Part shown: positions 26,882 to 37,135 of the stretch, one piece after another
How positions within the stretch are numbered: the first letter of the stretch is position 1
Layout of the letters: the number at the start of each line of letters is the position of its first letter
Origin: Tautonia rosea
GTDB lineage: Bacteria; Planctomycetota; Planctomycetia; Isosphaerales; Isosphaeraceae
Assembly (NCBI RefSeq): GCF_012958305.1
Contig: NZ_JABBYO010000006.1
Coordinates: 407,343 to 471,342, forward strand
Direction: 5' to 3'
DNA: 64,000 bases
Program-made: the position numbers and the translations under genes
The notes under the pieces: model-generated
Told to the model about the DNA's origin: nothing
Database searches by the model: none
The model's input: the letters and a program-made list of their open reading frames with translations, nothing else

Positions 26882-26978
26882 CCGCAACCGCTCCTCGCCC
26901 TTGCAATGGCGGCAGGCGAGTCACCCGGCGGGGGTTTCCCCGCCGAGGCCACGCCGGGGCGAACCGAGATCGATCGTC

Positions 26979-28223
26979 ATGTCGCGTCGCGTTTTTATTA
27001 CGGGCATGGGTGTCGTCACCGGTCTGGGCGAAACCCTCAACGACTTCTGGGCCGGATTGCTCGAAGGGCGGAGCGGTGTTGGCCCGCTGACGCTCTTTGA
27101 CACAACCCCGTTCAAGGTCCACTTCGGGGGCCAGGTCCGCGATTGGGACCCCGATGCCCGATTCGGCCACAAGGAAGCCCGTCGGCTCGATCGCTTTGCC
27201 CAGTTTGCGCTGGTGGCCGCCGAAGCGGCAGTGCAAGACTCCGGGCTCGACTTCAACGCACCGCCCATCCCTCATGAGCGTTGTGGGGTGTACATCGGAT
27301 CGGGCATCGGCGGGCTGAACGAGTTCGAGGAACAGCACCGCAACCTGATCGAGAAAGGCCCCCGGCAAATCAGCGCGTTCACCATCCCGAAGCTGATGGT
27401 CAACGCCGCCAGCGGCCAAATCTCGATCAGATACGGTCTGAAAGGCCCGACCTCGGCCATGGCCACTGCATGCGCCAGTGCCGCCAACGCGATTGGAGAT
27501 GCCTTCAAGGCGATTCAGTCGGGTTGGGCCGACCTGATGGTAACCGGAGGCAGTGAGGCGGCGATTACCCATATGGGACTCGGCGGGTTTGCCTCGATGC
27601 GGGCGCTTTCCACCCGCAACGACGACCCGCAACGGGCCAGCCGCCCGTTTGATAAGGATCGCGACGGCTTCGTGCTGGCTGAAGGGGCCGGCGTGCTCAT
27701 CATCGAGGCCGAAGAAGTCGCCCGAGCCCGAGGGGCCCGCCTCTATGCTGAGATTCTCGGCTACGGCATGTCGGCCGACGGCTCGCACATTACTGCTCCC
27801 GACGAGGAAGGCCGAGGGGCCGCCCGCGCCATGCGGATGTGCCTCGACGACGCGAAGTGCGACCCCTCGACCGTCGGCTACATCAACGCCCACGGCACGA
27901 GCACTGGTCTGGGAGACCTGGCCGAGACGAAGGCCATGAAAACAATCTTCGGTGATCATGCCAAGAACGGTTTGATGGTGTCCAGCACCAAGAGCCACCT
28001 TGGGCACCTGCTGGGAGCCTCGGGAGGGGTGGAACTGGTCGCCTCGGCCCTGGCGATCCACCGAGGTGTCCTGCCGCCGACGATCAACCTCGACGAGCCG
28101 GGCGAAGGCTGCGACCTCGACTACATTCCCCACACCGCCCGAGAGGTCCGCGTCGATCGAGTGATGTCGAATAGCTTCGGCTTCGGCGGCCACAATGCGA
28201 GCCTGGTAATCGGTCGTCCGTGA
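26979..28223 (+). CDS. fabF: 3-oxoacyl-ACP synthase II FabF
   Basis: 414 residues. Condenses malonyl-ACP with acyl-ACP. Catalytic triad Cys165 (MATACASAAN), His305 (NAHGTSTGLGD) and His343 (KSHLGHLLGASG), with Lys338. ATG 26979 begins the conserved MSRRVFITGMGVVTGLG; the frame is open to 26901, but that extension is Pro/Arg-rich. The ribosome binding site is weak, so coupling to the acpP transcript is likely. The pyruvyl transferase gene follows after 37 bases. Confidence 0.97.
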   Translation: MSRRVFITGMGVVTGLGETLNDFWAGLLEGRSGVGPLTLFDTTPFKVHFGGQVRDWDPDARFGHKEARRLDRFAQFALVAAEAAVQDSGLDFNAPPIPHERCGVYIGSGIGGLNEFEEQHRNLIEKGPRQISAFTIPKLMVNAASGQISIRYGLKGPTSAMATACASAANAIGDAFKAIQSGWADLMVTGGSEAAITHMGLGGFASMRALSTRNDDPQRASRPFDKDRDGFVLAEGAGVLIIEAEEVARARGARLYAEILGYGMSADGSHITAPDEEGRGAARAMRMCLDDAKCDPSTVGYINAHGTSTGLGDLAETKAMKTIFGDHAKNGLMVSSTKSHLGHLLGASGGVELVASALAIHRGVLPPTINLDEPGEGCDLDYIPHTAREVRVDRVMSNSFGFGGHNASLVIGRP

Positions 28224-28260
28224 GCCTGGCCCCTTCCTTCGACGCGATTGGGAGCCACGC

Positions 28261-29529
28261 ATGAGCTACACCCGTCGCGAAGCTCTGTTCAGTGTGATCG
28301 CCCCGGTGCTGGCTGCCGCCGCCAGGCCGGGGCGTCTCAATGCGCCGACCATCCTGCTCCGGTCGAGCTGGCAGACCGAGAATATCGGGGACATCGCCCA
28401 TACACCGGGCCTGATCGCACTTCTGGAGCACCACTGGCCCGAGGCCAGGGTCATCCTCTGGCCAAGCCGCCCGCTCGAACGAGGGGTCGAGCCGATGCTC
28501 CGCAGGCGCTTCCCGGGCTTGCGGTTGATTCGGGAGCTGCAGGTAGGTGAGCCCCGGGACCACGACCCGACGCTCGACGAGGCGATCGGCTCGGCTGATC
28601 TCTTGCTGCACGGCTCTGGCCCGTCGATCGTCGGTGCTGCGTCGATCCGTCAGTGGCGAGCGGCCACCGACACGCCCTTCGGTCTGTTCGGCGTGACGAT
28701 CAGCGAGGTCAACGAGGCATCGCTCGACCTTCTTGCGGCGGCTTCCTTCGTTTTCACGAGAGAGACGCGGTCGCTGGCGCTGGTGAACGAGGCCGGGATC
28801 GCCGGTCCAAACGTCCGGTTCGTTCCCGATGCGACCTTTGCGCTCGATCTGCGCGACGAGGAATCGGCCAAACGCCTGATGACTGAGCATGGCCTCTCGC
28901 CGGGCCGATTCGCCTGCTTCGTACCGCGGCTGCGGTACACGCCTTACTGGGAGCTGAGACCGGGATCGGTTCCGGAGGATCGGATCGCCGAGCGTTCGGC
29001 CATCAACGAGGAGTTCGCCGATCAGGACCACGCGAAGCTCCGACAGGCACTGATCGCCTGGGTCCGCGAGACCGGCGGCAAGGCACTGATCGTCCCCGAG
29101 ATGACCTATCAGGTGGAGATCATCCGTCCCCTCGTCTTCGACCCGCTGCCCGACGACGTGAAGGCCAAGGCCGTTCCCCTGGACCGCTACTGGCTGACCG
29201 ACGAGGCTGCTTCCGTCTATCGCCAGGCCGCTGCGGTGGTGAGTCACGAGTGCCATTCGCCGATCATTGCGCTGGCCGGCGGCACCCCAGCCATTTACCT
29301 CCGCCAGCCGACTGACACCTGGAAGGGGCAGATGTATCCCGACCTCGGGCTAGGCGATTGGATGATGAACGTCGAGGAGGTGACGGGAGCTCAGGTTGCC
29401 GACCGCTTGCTCGCCATTCACTCCGATCCCGACGCTGCCGAGACCCTCCGAGCGAGGGCAATTGAGTCGGCCGCAGAACGATTTCGGCTGGGTGTTGCAA
29501 CGGCCCGAGAGGCGATCCAGCAGTCGTGA
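28261..29529 (+). CDS. Polysaccharide pyruvyl transferase family protein
   Basis: 422 residues. The N-terminus (YTRREALFSVIAPVLAAAA) resembles a Tat-type signal, so export is probable. The remainder has the family's features: SWQTENIGDIAHTPGLIALL at the start, LLLHGSGPSIVG, TRETRSLALV, and near the end SHECHSPIIALAGGTPAIYL. Known members add ketal-linked pyruvate to cell-wall polymers or exopolysaccharide using PEP. A secreted version is odd because PEP is cytosolic, so this one may do different chemistry. It follows fabF by 37 bases with GGGAG upstream and could share its transcript. Confidence 0.85.
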   Translation: MSYTRREALFSVIAPVLAAAARPGRLNAPTILLRSSWQTENIGDIAHTPGLIALLEHHWPEARVILWPSRPLERGVEPMLRRRFPGLRLIRELQVGEPRDHDPTLDEAIGSADLLLHGSGPSIVGAASIRQWRAATDTPFGLFGVTISEVNEASLDLLAAASFVFTRETRSLALVNEAGIAGPNVRFVPDATFALDLRDEESAKRLMTEHGLSPGRFACFVPRLRYTPYWELRPGSVPEDRIAERSAINEEFADQDHAKLRQALIAWVRETGGKALIVPEMTYQVEIIRPLVFDPLPDDVKAKAVPLDRYWLTDEAASVYRQAAAVVSHECHSPIIALAGGTPAIYLRQPTDTWKGQMYPDLGLGDWMMNVEEVTGAQVADRLLAIHSDPDAAETLRARAIESAAERFRLGVATAREAIQQS

Positions 29530-29569
29530 CCGTCTCTCAGGCCTTGAGGTCGAGATTGTCGAGCACGGC

Positions 29570-31744
29570 TCAATAGGCGTGCTTCTCGCTCTCGCTCTCC
29601 GGGGTGACGGGCTCAGGGGCCGAGGGGGCGATGCTCTGGCGGATGGTGCGGGCGTCGGATTCGGCGCGGAGGCGGGCGATGGCGTCGGCCAGGGGGAGGG
29701 CACCCTGGTCGCCGTCGATCCGGTCGCGGTAGGCGACGAGGCGGGCCTCGGCCTCCTTGGCTCCGACAACGAGCATGACGGGGATTTTTTCGAGCTGGGC
29801 GTCTCGGATCTTCGCGCCAATCTTCTCGGGTCGGCGGTCGATCGAAGCGCGGAGACCTACGGCCTTCAACTCGTCGAGGACCTCGTTGGCATAGTCGGCG
29901 ACCTTGTCGGAGATCGGCAAGACGCGAACCTGTTCCGGGGCGAGCCAGAGGGGAAAGGCTCCGGCGAAGTGCTCGATGAGGATGCCCATGAACCGCTCCA
30001 TCGAGCCGAATGGGGCGCGATGGATCATCACCGGGCGATGCGGCTTGTTGTCGGCTCCGGTGTATTCGAGTTCAAAACGCTCGGGCAAGACGTAATCAAG
30101 CTGCACGGTGCCGAGCTGCCACTGACGGCCGAGGCAGTCTCGGACGACGAAATCGGCCTTCGGGCCGTAGAAGGCGGCCTCGCCCTCGGCTTCCTCGTAG
30201 GCGAGTCCCATCTCGTCGAGCACGGCGCGGATGTCGGCCTCGGCACGCTCCCAGACGTCGAAGTCGGCCCCCTGGAACTTCGGGTCGTTGCGGTCGCTCT
30301 TGGAGAGGCGGACGCGGTAATCGTTCAGGCCGAGGCTGCCGAGGATGTACTGCGTTAGCTCCATTGTCTCGCGGAACTCGCCGCGGACCTGATCCGGGGT
30401 GCAGAACAGGTGGGCGTCGTCCTGGGTGAAGCCGCGGACACGGGTCAGGCCGGCGAGCTGGCCCGACTGCTCGTAGCGGTAGACGGTGCCGAACTCGGCC
30501 AGCCGCACGGGCAGGTCGCGGTAGCTGCGCGGCTGGGCGGCATAGATCTGGATGTGATGGGGGCAGTTCATTGGCTTGAGCAGGTATTCCTCGCTCACGC
30601 CATGTTCCATGACGTAACCGATGCGTCCGGCGGCGTCGAGCTTCCAGTACTCGGCGTCGTCGATCCGGGCCTCGGCCAGGAGGATCTTCTGGGTGTCGTC
30701 GTCCAGCTCGTTCCGTTCCAGGCCGGCGACCAGAGCCATGGCCGGGTCGCTCAGCATTTTGAGGGTTGGGAACTGCGAATCGCGGTAGTACGGGTAATGG
30801 CCGCTCGTCTTGTAGAGTTCCACCTTGCCGATGTGAGGGGTGTAAACCGGCTCATAGCCTCGCTTGAGCAGTTCTTCTTTCAAGAACTGTTCGAGGATGC
30901 CGCGGACGATCGCCCCCTTGGGCATCCAGAGGATCAAGCCCGAACCGACCTTCTCAGAGAGGGTAAACAAGCCGAGTTCCTTGCCGAGCTTGCGGTGGTC
31001 TCGCTTCTTAGCCTCCTCGATCTGGGTGAGATACGCTTCCAGGTCCTTGCGGTCGAAGAAGGCCGTGCCGTAGAGCCTCTGAAGCATCGGGCCGTCGGTT
31101 CGGCCTTTCCAGTAGGCCGCGGCGATCGAGAGCAGCTTGAAGGCCCCGACCTTCCCGGCGTGGGGAATGTGAGGTCCGCGGCAGAGGTCGACAAACTCTC
31201 CCTGTCGGTAGAACGAGAGAGTGCCGAAGGTGTGCAATTCCTGATCGATGTGCTCGACCTTCAACTGTTGGCCGAGGTCTTCGCAGAACTGCCGGGCGTC
31301 GGGGACGGGCAGGGTGAAGCGTTCGAAGGGCTCGGCCTGCTGGATGATCGCCCGCATCTCGGCTTCGATGGCCTCGAAGTCATCTTCGGAGATGGTTCGG
31401 GAATCGGGCAGGTCGATGTCGTAATAGAAACCGTTGGCGGTTGTCGGCCCGAACGCGAGCCGAGCACCGGGGAAGATTCGGAGGATCGCTCGGGCCATGA
31501 CGTGCGCGGTTGAGTGGCGCAGGACGTCGAGCGATTCGGAGTCTTTCGGGGTCAGGACGCGGAAGGAGATTGGTCCCTCGGTCGTGACCTCCAGTGGGCG
31601 ATCGAGATCGACGATTGTCCCGTTGGCCACGGCGGCGACGGCGGCATCGGCCAGCCGTTTGCCGATGGAGGCGGCCACCTCTCGGGGGCGGACCCCCTCG
31701 GAAAAGTCCTTAACCGAACCGTCCGGCAATTGAATCTGAACCAT
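29570..31744 (-). CDS. thrS: Threonine-tRNA ligase ThrS
   Basis: 724 residues. Charges tRNA-Thr. Order of domains: TGS (1-60), editing domain with the HSTAH site, catalytic class II core with motif 2 ([20 protein letters not shown]), zinc ligand Cys in MNCPHH, motif 3 ([13 protein letters not shown]), and anticodon-binding domain. Slightly longer than E. coli ThrS (642). ATG 31744 is used since TGS homology begins at [10 protein letters not shown]; the frame stays open to 31837. The usual neighbours infC-rpmI-rplT are not next to it. Divergent from the WD40 kinase gene. Confidence 0.97.
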   Translation of the reverse strand: MVQIQLPDGSVKDFSEGVRPREVAASIGKRLADAAVAAVANGTIVDLDRPLEVTTEGPISFRVLTPKDSESLDVLRHSTAHVMARAILRIFPGARLAFGPTTANGFYYDIDLPDSRTISEDDFEAIEAEMRAIIQQAEPFERFTLPVPDARQFCEDLGQQLKVEHIDQELHTFGTLSFYRQGEFVDLCRGPHIPHAGKVGAFKLLSIAAAYWKGRTDGPMLQRLYGTAFFDRKDLEAYLTQIEEAKKRDHRKLGKELGLFTLSEKVGSGLILWMPKGAIVRGILEQFLKEELLKRGYEPVYTPHIGKVELYKTSGHYPYYRDSQFPTLKMLSDPAMALVAGLERNELDDDTQKILLAEARIDDAEYWKLDAAGRIGYVMEHGVSEEYLLKPMNCPHHIQIYAAQPRSYRDLPVRLAEFGTVYRYEQSGQLAGLTRVRGFTQDDAHLFCTPDQVRGEFRETMELTQYILGSLGLNDYRVRLSKSDRNDPKFQGADFDVWERAEADIRAVLDEMGLAYEEAEGEAAFYGPKADFVVRDCLGRQWQLGTVQLDYVLPERFELEYTGADNKPHRPVMIHRAPFGSMERFMGILIEHFAGAFPLWLAPEQVRVLPISDKVADYANEVLDELKAVGLRASIDRRPEKIGAKIRDAQLEKIPVMLVVGAKEAEARLVAYRDRIDGDQGALPLADAIARLRAESDARTIRQSIAPSAPEPVTPESESEKHAY

Positions 31745-32003
31745 CGGAGTGTGTGCCCGGTCGGGATGCGACCGGCCCTTGAGACGACAGAGCCGCCCCC
31801 TCCGACCCACAACGCCGGCCCGGCGCGGCTCCGTCAACTCGAATCATCTGGTCTGAGGTGATAGACTATCATCAGGAATCGCGTGGCGTCCAGCGACGGA
31901 AGGTCGTCTTCCGGACTCCAACGCGACTCGCTGGCGTGTCCGAGTCATTGTGATCGGTCGATCGCTTCTCCCAAAGCGGCAGTCCCGGACCCCCGGCCTT
32001 CAC

Positions 32004-35000
32004 ATGTCGATCGCCGATGATGACCGATCGCTCCTCTTTGCGACGCTCGCGGCGCGATCGGGTCTGATCTCGATCTCCGAGCTGGACGAGGCGCTGAAGC
32101 GTTGGGCGGCCGACCGTTCCCGGTTCATCGCCGAGGTGCTCGATGACCTCGGTTCGCTCGACGCTCAGAAGAAGGCCGCGGTCGAGCAGTTGATGCGTCT
32201 GCATCTCTCGCAGCATGGGAACGATCCCTCGCAAAGCCTTCGGGCCTTGTCGACCGTGTCGGTCCAAGACGCTTCAGCACCTGACCAGGACAACGCGTGT
32301 TCGTATCTGATAGAACTGACTGGTTTTCCCGGCGACCCGGATGTCACCCTGATTCCGGGAAACGCTGGCCGGAGTCGGTCGGTGGGGGCCGCGGGTGCGG
32401 TGGGCGATGCCCGATTCCAGGTCATCCGGTTGCACGCGAAGGGGGGGCTGGGTGAGGTCCACGTCGCTTACGATCGTGAGCTGGATCGCGACGTGGCGTT
32501 GAAGGAAATCCAGGCTCAGTACGCCGATGATCTGGCCAGTCGAACCCGATTTCTGCTTGAGGCAAGAATCACGGGTAATCTGGAGCATCCAGGAATTGTG
32601 CCAGTCTATGCCCTGGGGCAGCATGAGGATGGACGGCCGTATTACACGATGCGGTTTGTTCGAGGCGAGTCGCTCCGCGATGCGATTGATCGTTTTCACC
32701 GAAGCGAGGGACGGCCAAGGACCCGGAGAGACCGGGCCTTGCGGCTGCGGAAGTTCATTGTCCGGTTCCTTGCCGTCTGTGATGCGGTGGACTATGCGCA
32801 CAGCCGAGGGGTGATCCACCGCGATCTGAAGCCGTCGAACATTCTGCTCGGGCCTCACGGAGAAACCTTGGTCGTCGACTGGGGGTTGGCCCGGCCGCTT
32901 GACGAACTCGATGCGGCTGAGGCTGACGCCGAAGGGATGATCCAGAATTTCGAACCGGAATCGAAGGGGATCGAGGCGACGGTTGCCATTGGTCCTCAGC
33001 CCAGTGTGTTGCTCGGCGCCGGATCGGGATCGACCGAGCAAACCGTGCCCGGCGTGGCCGTAGGAACGCCTCACTACATGGCCCCGGAACAGGCGATCGG
33101 CGATTCGGAGCGCATTGGTCCGGCGAGCGATGTTTACAGTCTCGGCGCGACGCTTTCCACCCTCTTAACGGGCCATCCGCCCATTGAGGGGTCGGACCCG
33201 AAGTCGATCTTGAATCGGGTGAAGACGGGTGAGGTGGTGGCGGCCCGGTCCCGTGATCGGACCATCGACCCGTGCCTTGACGCGATCTGCTCGAAGGCGA
33301 TGGCGTTTGAGCCGGCCGACCGCTACCCGACCGCCCGGGCGCTGGCCGATGACCTGGAACGGTGGCTGGCCGATGAGCCGGTCTCTGCTCGTCGCGATCC
33401 GTTCGTAATCCGGCTCGGCCGCTGGTCGAGACGACATCAGACCTGGGTGGCCGGGGTCCTGGCGGCTCTGCTGGTGGCCCTGGGGAGCCTGGGATTCATC
33501 GGACAGGTCGTGCTGGATCGTCAGCAGGCACGGCTCGATCGCGAGGTGGCGCTGGCCGAGGCCCGTGAGGCCGATCGAGAAGCACAGGTCGCTCGCGACG
33601 CCGAGCGGTTGCAACGATACTATGCCCTCTTCGACCGGCTTCGCCAGCGATCAGCCGACCCTCGGCCCGGCTGGACCTGGCAGGCTCGCGACGAGCTGGC
33701 CGAAGCTGCGAGGCTTCGCCCCCGAGAGGACGTGGATGGGGCTGCCTTGCTCCGAACCATCGCCGCCGAGCGGCTGGCGACGTTCGATTACAAGGACGCC
33801 GAGGATCTGCTGCTGGGACTGAATCCAAGCTGCGTCGCCTTCGCCCCCAATGGCCAAACCCTGGCGCTGGGCGAGTTCAAGGCTCAAGGGTTTCTGGTCT
33901 GCTCGGTCGTGCTCGTCGATTGGCCGTCCGGGACGATTCAGCGTCGGCTCTCGTTTCCGGCGTCGTTCAAAGACCAGATTCGAGACGGGGGGCAGGATGG
34001 TGTCCGTCGGATGACCTTTGATGCCGAGGGCCGGTGGCTGGCTGCCGGCACGCGGAGCGGTCGGATTCAGCTCTGGGACCTTCAACAGGACGATCCGCAC
34101 CGTCTGGTTTGGTCGGCCCATGAGGGGAATCTGCTCGGCCTGGCCTTCGCGGCCGGGGGTGACGCTCCGGCGATTGTTTCCTGCGGCGAGGATGGTGCCC
34201 TCCGTCGCTGGGAACTCGACGCGCCTCGGCGTGCTCCTCGGGCTCCGGCCGCCGAGTTTCGTGGCGAGGGGCCGGTGCAAACCCTGGCGATCAGCCGATC
34301 GGGAGCTCTGGCGTGTGTGGTGGGAGGTCGCTTGCATCGGCACGACCCGAACACGCTGGAGTCGATCGAGCAAGGACCGGAGGTCGGAAGCAATCGCCTG
34401 GCCTGGAGCCCCGACGGCCGGATGATTGCCGCCGGAGGCTCCGAGGCAATCACCTTGGTTTCGAGCGATCGGATGCAGGTTGTTGACCTTCTGACCGACC
34501 CGGAACTTTCCACGGCGGCCCATCGTTACGATCTGAGCGACCTGGACTTCCACCCATCCGGCTCGCTGCTGGCGTCCGCCTGTTCACATGATGACGATCG
34601 GTGCATCAAGTTCTGGGACGCAAGCACCGGGCAGATGGTCGGTTCCATTCACGAGGCCGAAGGGACCGGCTACGGGCTGATCGACGTGGCCTTCGACCCC
34701 GACGGGGACCAGATCGTTACGACCGGCAAGGGGAGGGCAACCCAGAGGGAGCTCACGGACCATCCGGCCTATGAGGCCATCGGGCTCGATGAAACCCTGG
34801 TCAAGGCGGTGGCCTACATGCCCGATGGTCAGAGCGTGGCCCGGCTCGGTCGATCAGAGGATTTGATCCGAGTGGAGCTTTGGAGCTTTGATGGGCCGAA
34901 ACGACTGGCAGGACTCGACCTACCGGCCGAGGGATCAGACAATGGCGGGCCCCTGTCACTGGCCGTGTCTCCGAAAGGGGATTACGTCGCATTCAGTGGA

Positions 35001-35741
35001 ACAGGTGCCGGCGTGCTTCTTTGGAAGATTGGCTCGGAAGCGCCTCCGGAAGTGATCGGGCGAATCAATCCGTCGGCCTTGCAATTCTCGACCGACGGCC
35101 GACGGCTGTGGTTCCTGTTCGATGATCAGCGGGAGATCGGTTGCTGGGATCTCGAGCGTCAGGCCCAGATCGTCGGCTGGCGTGATCGGGGGGCGGAGAT
35201 TGTTCGGGGAATGCTCACCCTTCCCAGCCTGACCCTCGCCGAGCCCTGGATTGCCGCCGGGGGCCGCGACGGCCTGACCCGTCTGCTCCGGCTCGACGCG
35301 GACGATCCGGTTCTGGTTCGTCAGTGGGATCACAAGGACGGCCCAATCCACGCCCTGGCGCTCCGAGAGGATGGCAGTCTGGTTGTTTCGGGAACCTCGG
35401 GGGGAGCTCTGGTCTTGATTCCGTTACCCGACGGCGTGCCATCCGCCACGATCGGGGACGCTCATCCGGGTGGGGTTTCGTCTCTGGCGATCGCTCCTGA
35501 TGGACGAACCCTGGCCTCGGGAGGGGTTGATCAGGTCGTTCGACTCTGGCGGATTGACGCATCGACGCTCCGGCTCGTGGCGACGCTTGGCGAAGCGACA
35601 GGCCCCATTATTGGGCTCGACTTCGCTCCCGACGGCCGATCGCTGGCCGTTGCGGTCGAAGGAGAGCAAGCGATGCGGCTTTGGCGGCTCGACCGGCTCG
35701 AATCGTCCTGGGATGCGGGGGGCATCGGGATTGAACGCTGA
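32004..35741 (+). CDS. Membrane Ser/Thr protein kinase with WD40 propeller
   Basis: 1245 residues. A helical N-terminal domain (1-80, SLLFATLAARSGLISISELD) is typical of planctomycete kinases. The kinase domain (about 136-460) has a glycine loop AKGGLGEVHVA, Lys in VALKEI, HRDLKPSNILL (His272) and GTPHYMAPEQ. The Mg-binding motif is DWG (D292), not DFG. A single membrane helix (482-502) and a coiled coil lead to a WD40-type beta-propeller (about 590-1235) with repeated SPDGRMIAAGG, FDPDGDQIVTTG and APDGRTLASGG turns. The N-terminus is probably cytosolic and the propeller external. ATG 32004 is chosen because family homology starts there; a GTG at 31950 is also in frame. Confidence 0.9.
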   Translation: MSIADDDRSLLFATLAARSGLISISELDEALKRWAADRSRFIAEVLDDLGSLDAQKKAAVEQLMRLHLSQHGNDPSQSLRALSTVSVQDASAPDQDNACSYLIELTGFPGDPDVTLIPGNAGRSRSVGAAGAVGDARFQVIRLHAKGGLGEVHVAYDRELDRDVALKEIQAQYADDLASRTRFLLEARITGNLEHPGIVPVYALGQHEDGRPYYTMRFVRGESLRDAIDRFHRSEGRPRTRRDRALRLRKFIVRFLAVCDAVDYAHSRGVIHRDLKPSNILLGPHGETLVVDWGLARPLDELDAAEADAEGMIQNFEPESKGIEATVAIGPQPSVLLGAGSGSTEQTVPGVAVGTPHYMAPEQAIGDSERIGPASDVYSLGATLSTLLTGHPPIEGSDPKSILNRVKTGEVVAARSRDRTIDPCLDAICSKAMAFEPADRYPTARALADDLERWLADEPVSARRDPFVIRLGRWSRRHQTWVAGVLAALLVALGSLGFIGQVVLDRQQARLDREVALAEAREADREAQVARDAERLQRYYALFDRLRQRSADPRPGWTWQARDELAEAARLRPREDVDGAALLRTIAAERLATFDYKDAEDLLLGLNPSCVAFAPNGQTLALGEFKAQGFLVCSVVLVDWPSGTIQRRLSFPASFKDQIRDGGQDGVRRMTFDAEGRWLAAGTRSGRIQLWDLQQDDPHRLVWSAHEGNLLGLAFAAGGDAPAIVSCGEDGALRRWELDAPRRAPRAPAAEFRGEGPVQTLAISRSGALACVVGGRLHRHDPNTLESIEQGPEVGSNRLAWSPDGRMIAAGGSEAITLVSSDRMQVVDLLTDPELSTAAHRYDLSDLDFHPSGSLLASACSHDDDRCIKFWDASTGQMVGSIHEAEGTGYGLIDVAFDPDGDQIVTTGKGRATQRELTDHPAYEAIGLDETLVKAVAYMPDGQSVARLGRSEDLIRVELWSFDGPKRLAGLDLPAEGSDNGGPLSLAVSPKGDYVAFSGTGAGVLLWKIGSEAPPEVIGRINPSALQFSTDGRRLWFLFDDQREIGCWDLERQAQIVGWRDRGAEIVRGMLTLPSLTLAEPWIAAGGRDGLTRLLRLDADDPVLVRQWDHKDGPIHALALREDGSLVVSGTSGGALVLIPLPDGVPSATIGDAHPGGVSSLAIAPDGRTLASGGVDQVVRLWRIDASTLRLVATLGEATGPIIGLDFAPDGRSLAVAVEGEQAMRLWRLDRLESSWDAGGIGIER

Positions 35742-35968
35742 GACGCATGAGGGTTGGTCTCGGCAATGGCTTCGCAGGCCGCAGAAATTGCCTCGTTGGC
35801 CAGGGCGCGGCCGATCGGTACGAGCGGCCCTTCGAAGCCTGACGATCGCTCGGCTTGGTTCGGAGGGGAGGTCGGCGCGGCCGATGATGGTTCGGCGACA
35901 GGATGGTCTTTTGTCCCCGCTCGGCGATGGTCGCCTCGGGGCCTGGTCACTCGGAGGAGCGCCGACCC

Positions 35969-37135
35969 ATGGGCTTCCTGAACGGGCGCGTCAGCTATGT
36001 GCGGTTCCGGGTCAGCGGTGAGTCACCCTTGCCGTTCGACGAGGAAATCCTGGAACTGGCCGCGAATCACGCCATCGGCCGACACGGCGATGCCGACCCG
36101 ACCGACGGGGTGCATTTTGGCTGGTCGGGCGGCAACCATGTACTCGACATGACGTTCGAGCTGGGCAAGAACGCGATCAACGACGCTTTGCATCTTGGGA
36201 TGAGGATCGACGCCGACAAGATTCCGGGCGATCTGCTGAAGGCCTACACCCAGATCGAACTTGATGCTCGAGCCGCGCAAAATGCCAGCGGCCGACCCAC
36301 CAAGGCCCAACGTGAAGAGGCGAAGGAAGCCGCGAAGGTCCGCGCCGAGGCCGAGGCCGCCGACGGTCGCTATCGGCGTCGGAAAATGCATCCGATCCTC
36401 TGGGACGCCCGCACCAACACGCTCTACGCTGGCGCCACGTCCAACGCTGTGCTCGACCGCCTGCTCCCCTTGTTCCGAGAGACGTTCGATCGAACACTCG
36501 AACCCGTGACCGCCGGGGTACTCGCCTCGTCAATTGCTGCCGAAATGGGGCACGGCGACGCGCTCTACGACTCTGCCCCGCTCGCCCTGTTTGGCGACGG
36601 CGACTCGGCGCTTTATTCCTCGATCGCCTGGGCCGAGGCTGACCCGACCAGCCGAGACTACTGGGGCAACGAGTTTCTCCTCTGGCTCTGGCATACCCTC
36701 CAGAACGAAGGGGACGTGCTGACACTGGACGACGGCTCGGAATGCTCAGTCATGATCTCCAAGACCCTGCAACTCGACTGCCCTCGAGGTGAGACGGGCC
36801 GCGATAGTCTCTCATATGAAGGCCCGACCCGGATGCCGGAGGCCCTGCGGGCCTTACAATCGGGGAAGCTTCCTCGCAAAGCCGGTCTGCTCCTCGAACG
36901 CCAAGGGGCGACCTACGAACTGACGATCCAGGCCGAAACGATGGCCGTTTCCGGCGCCGCCTTGCCCAAGGAAGACGGCGTGTCTGGTCGTGAGGCGATC
37001 GACGGCCGGATCGACCTGCTCCGTCATCTGACCGAAACGCTCGACCTCCTCTACGGCTGCTACGTACGCCGTCGTCTCGATCCGTCCTGGAATGGCGAAC
37101 TGGGCCGAATTCGGGACTGGCTCCGCGCGGCCTGA
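35969..37135 (+). CDS. RdgC-like recombination-associated protein
   Basis: 388 residues; I assign it to the RdgC superfamily with moderate confidence. Features in the right order: a beta-rich N-terminal part, the segment KRRKMHPILWDA then TNTLYAGATSNAVLDRLLPL, the region GNEFLLWLWHTLQNEG, and a C-terminal helical SGREAIDGRIDLLRHLTETLDLLYGCYVRRRL. A Lys/Ala/Glu-rich helix near 110-135 carries several basic residues. E. coli RdgC (303 residues) binds DNA and restrains RecA. ATG 35969 is supported by GGAGGAG upstream; the frame is open to 35903. A perfect terminator follows. It is the second gene after thrS and downstream of the WD40 kinase. Confidence 0.65.
   Translation: MGFLNGRVSYVRFRVSGESPLPFDEEILELAANHAIGRHGDADPTDGVHFGWSGGNHVLDMTFELGKNAINDALHLGMRIDADKIPGDLLKAYTQIELDARAAQNASGRPTKAQREEAKEAAKVRAEAEAADGRYRRRKMHPILWDARTNTLYAGATSNAVLDRLLPLFRETFDRTLEPVTAGVLASSIAAEMGHGDALYDSAPLALFGDGDSALYSSIAWAEADPTSRDYWGNEFLLWLWHTLQNEGDVLTLDDGSECSVMISKTLQLDCPRGETGRDSLSYEGPTRMPEALRALQSGKLPRKAGLLLERQGATYELTIQAETMAVSGAALPKEDGVSGREAIDGRIDLLRHLTETLDLLYGCYVRRRLDPSWNGELGRIRDWLRAA

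Noticed and set aside
26733..28262. Long frame antisense to fabF and acpP
   Set aside because: Shadow of the fatty-acid genes.
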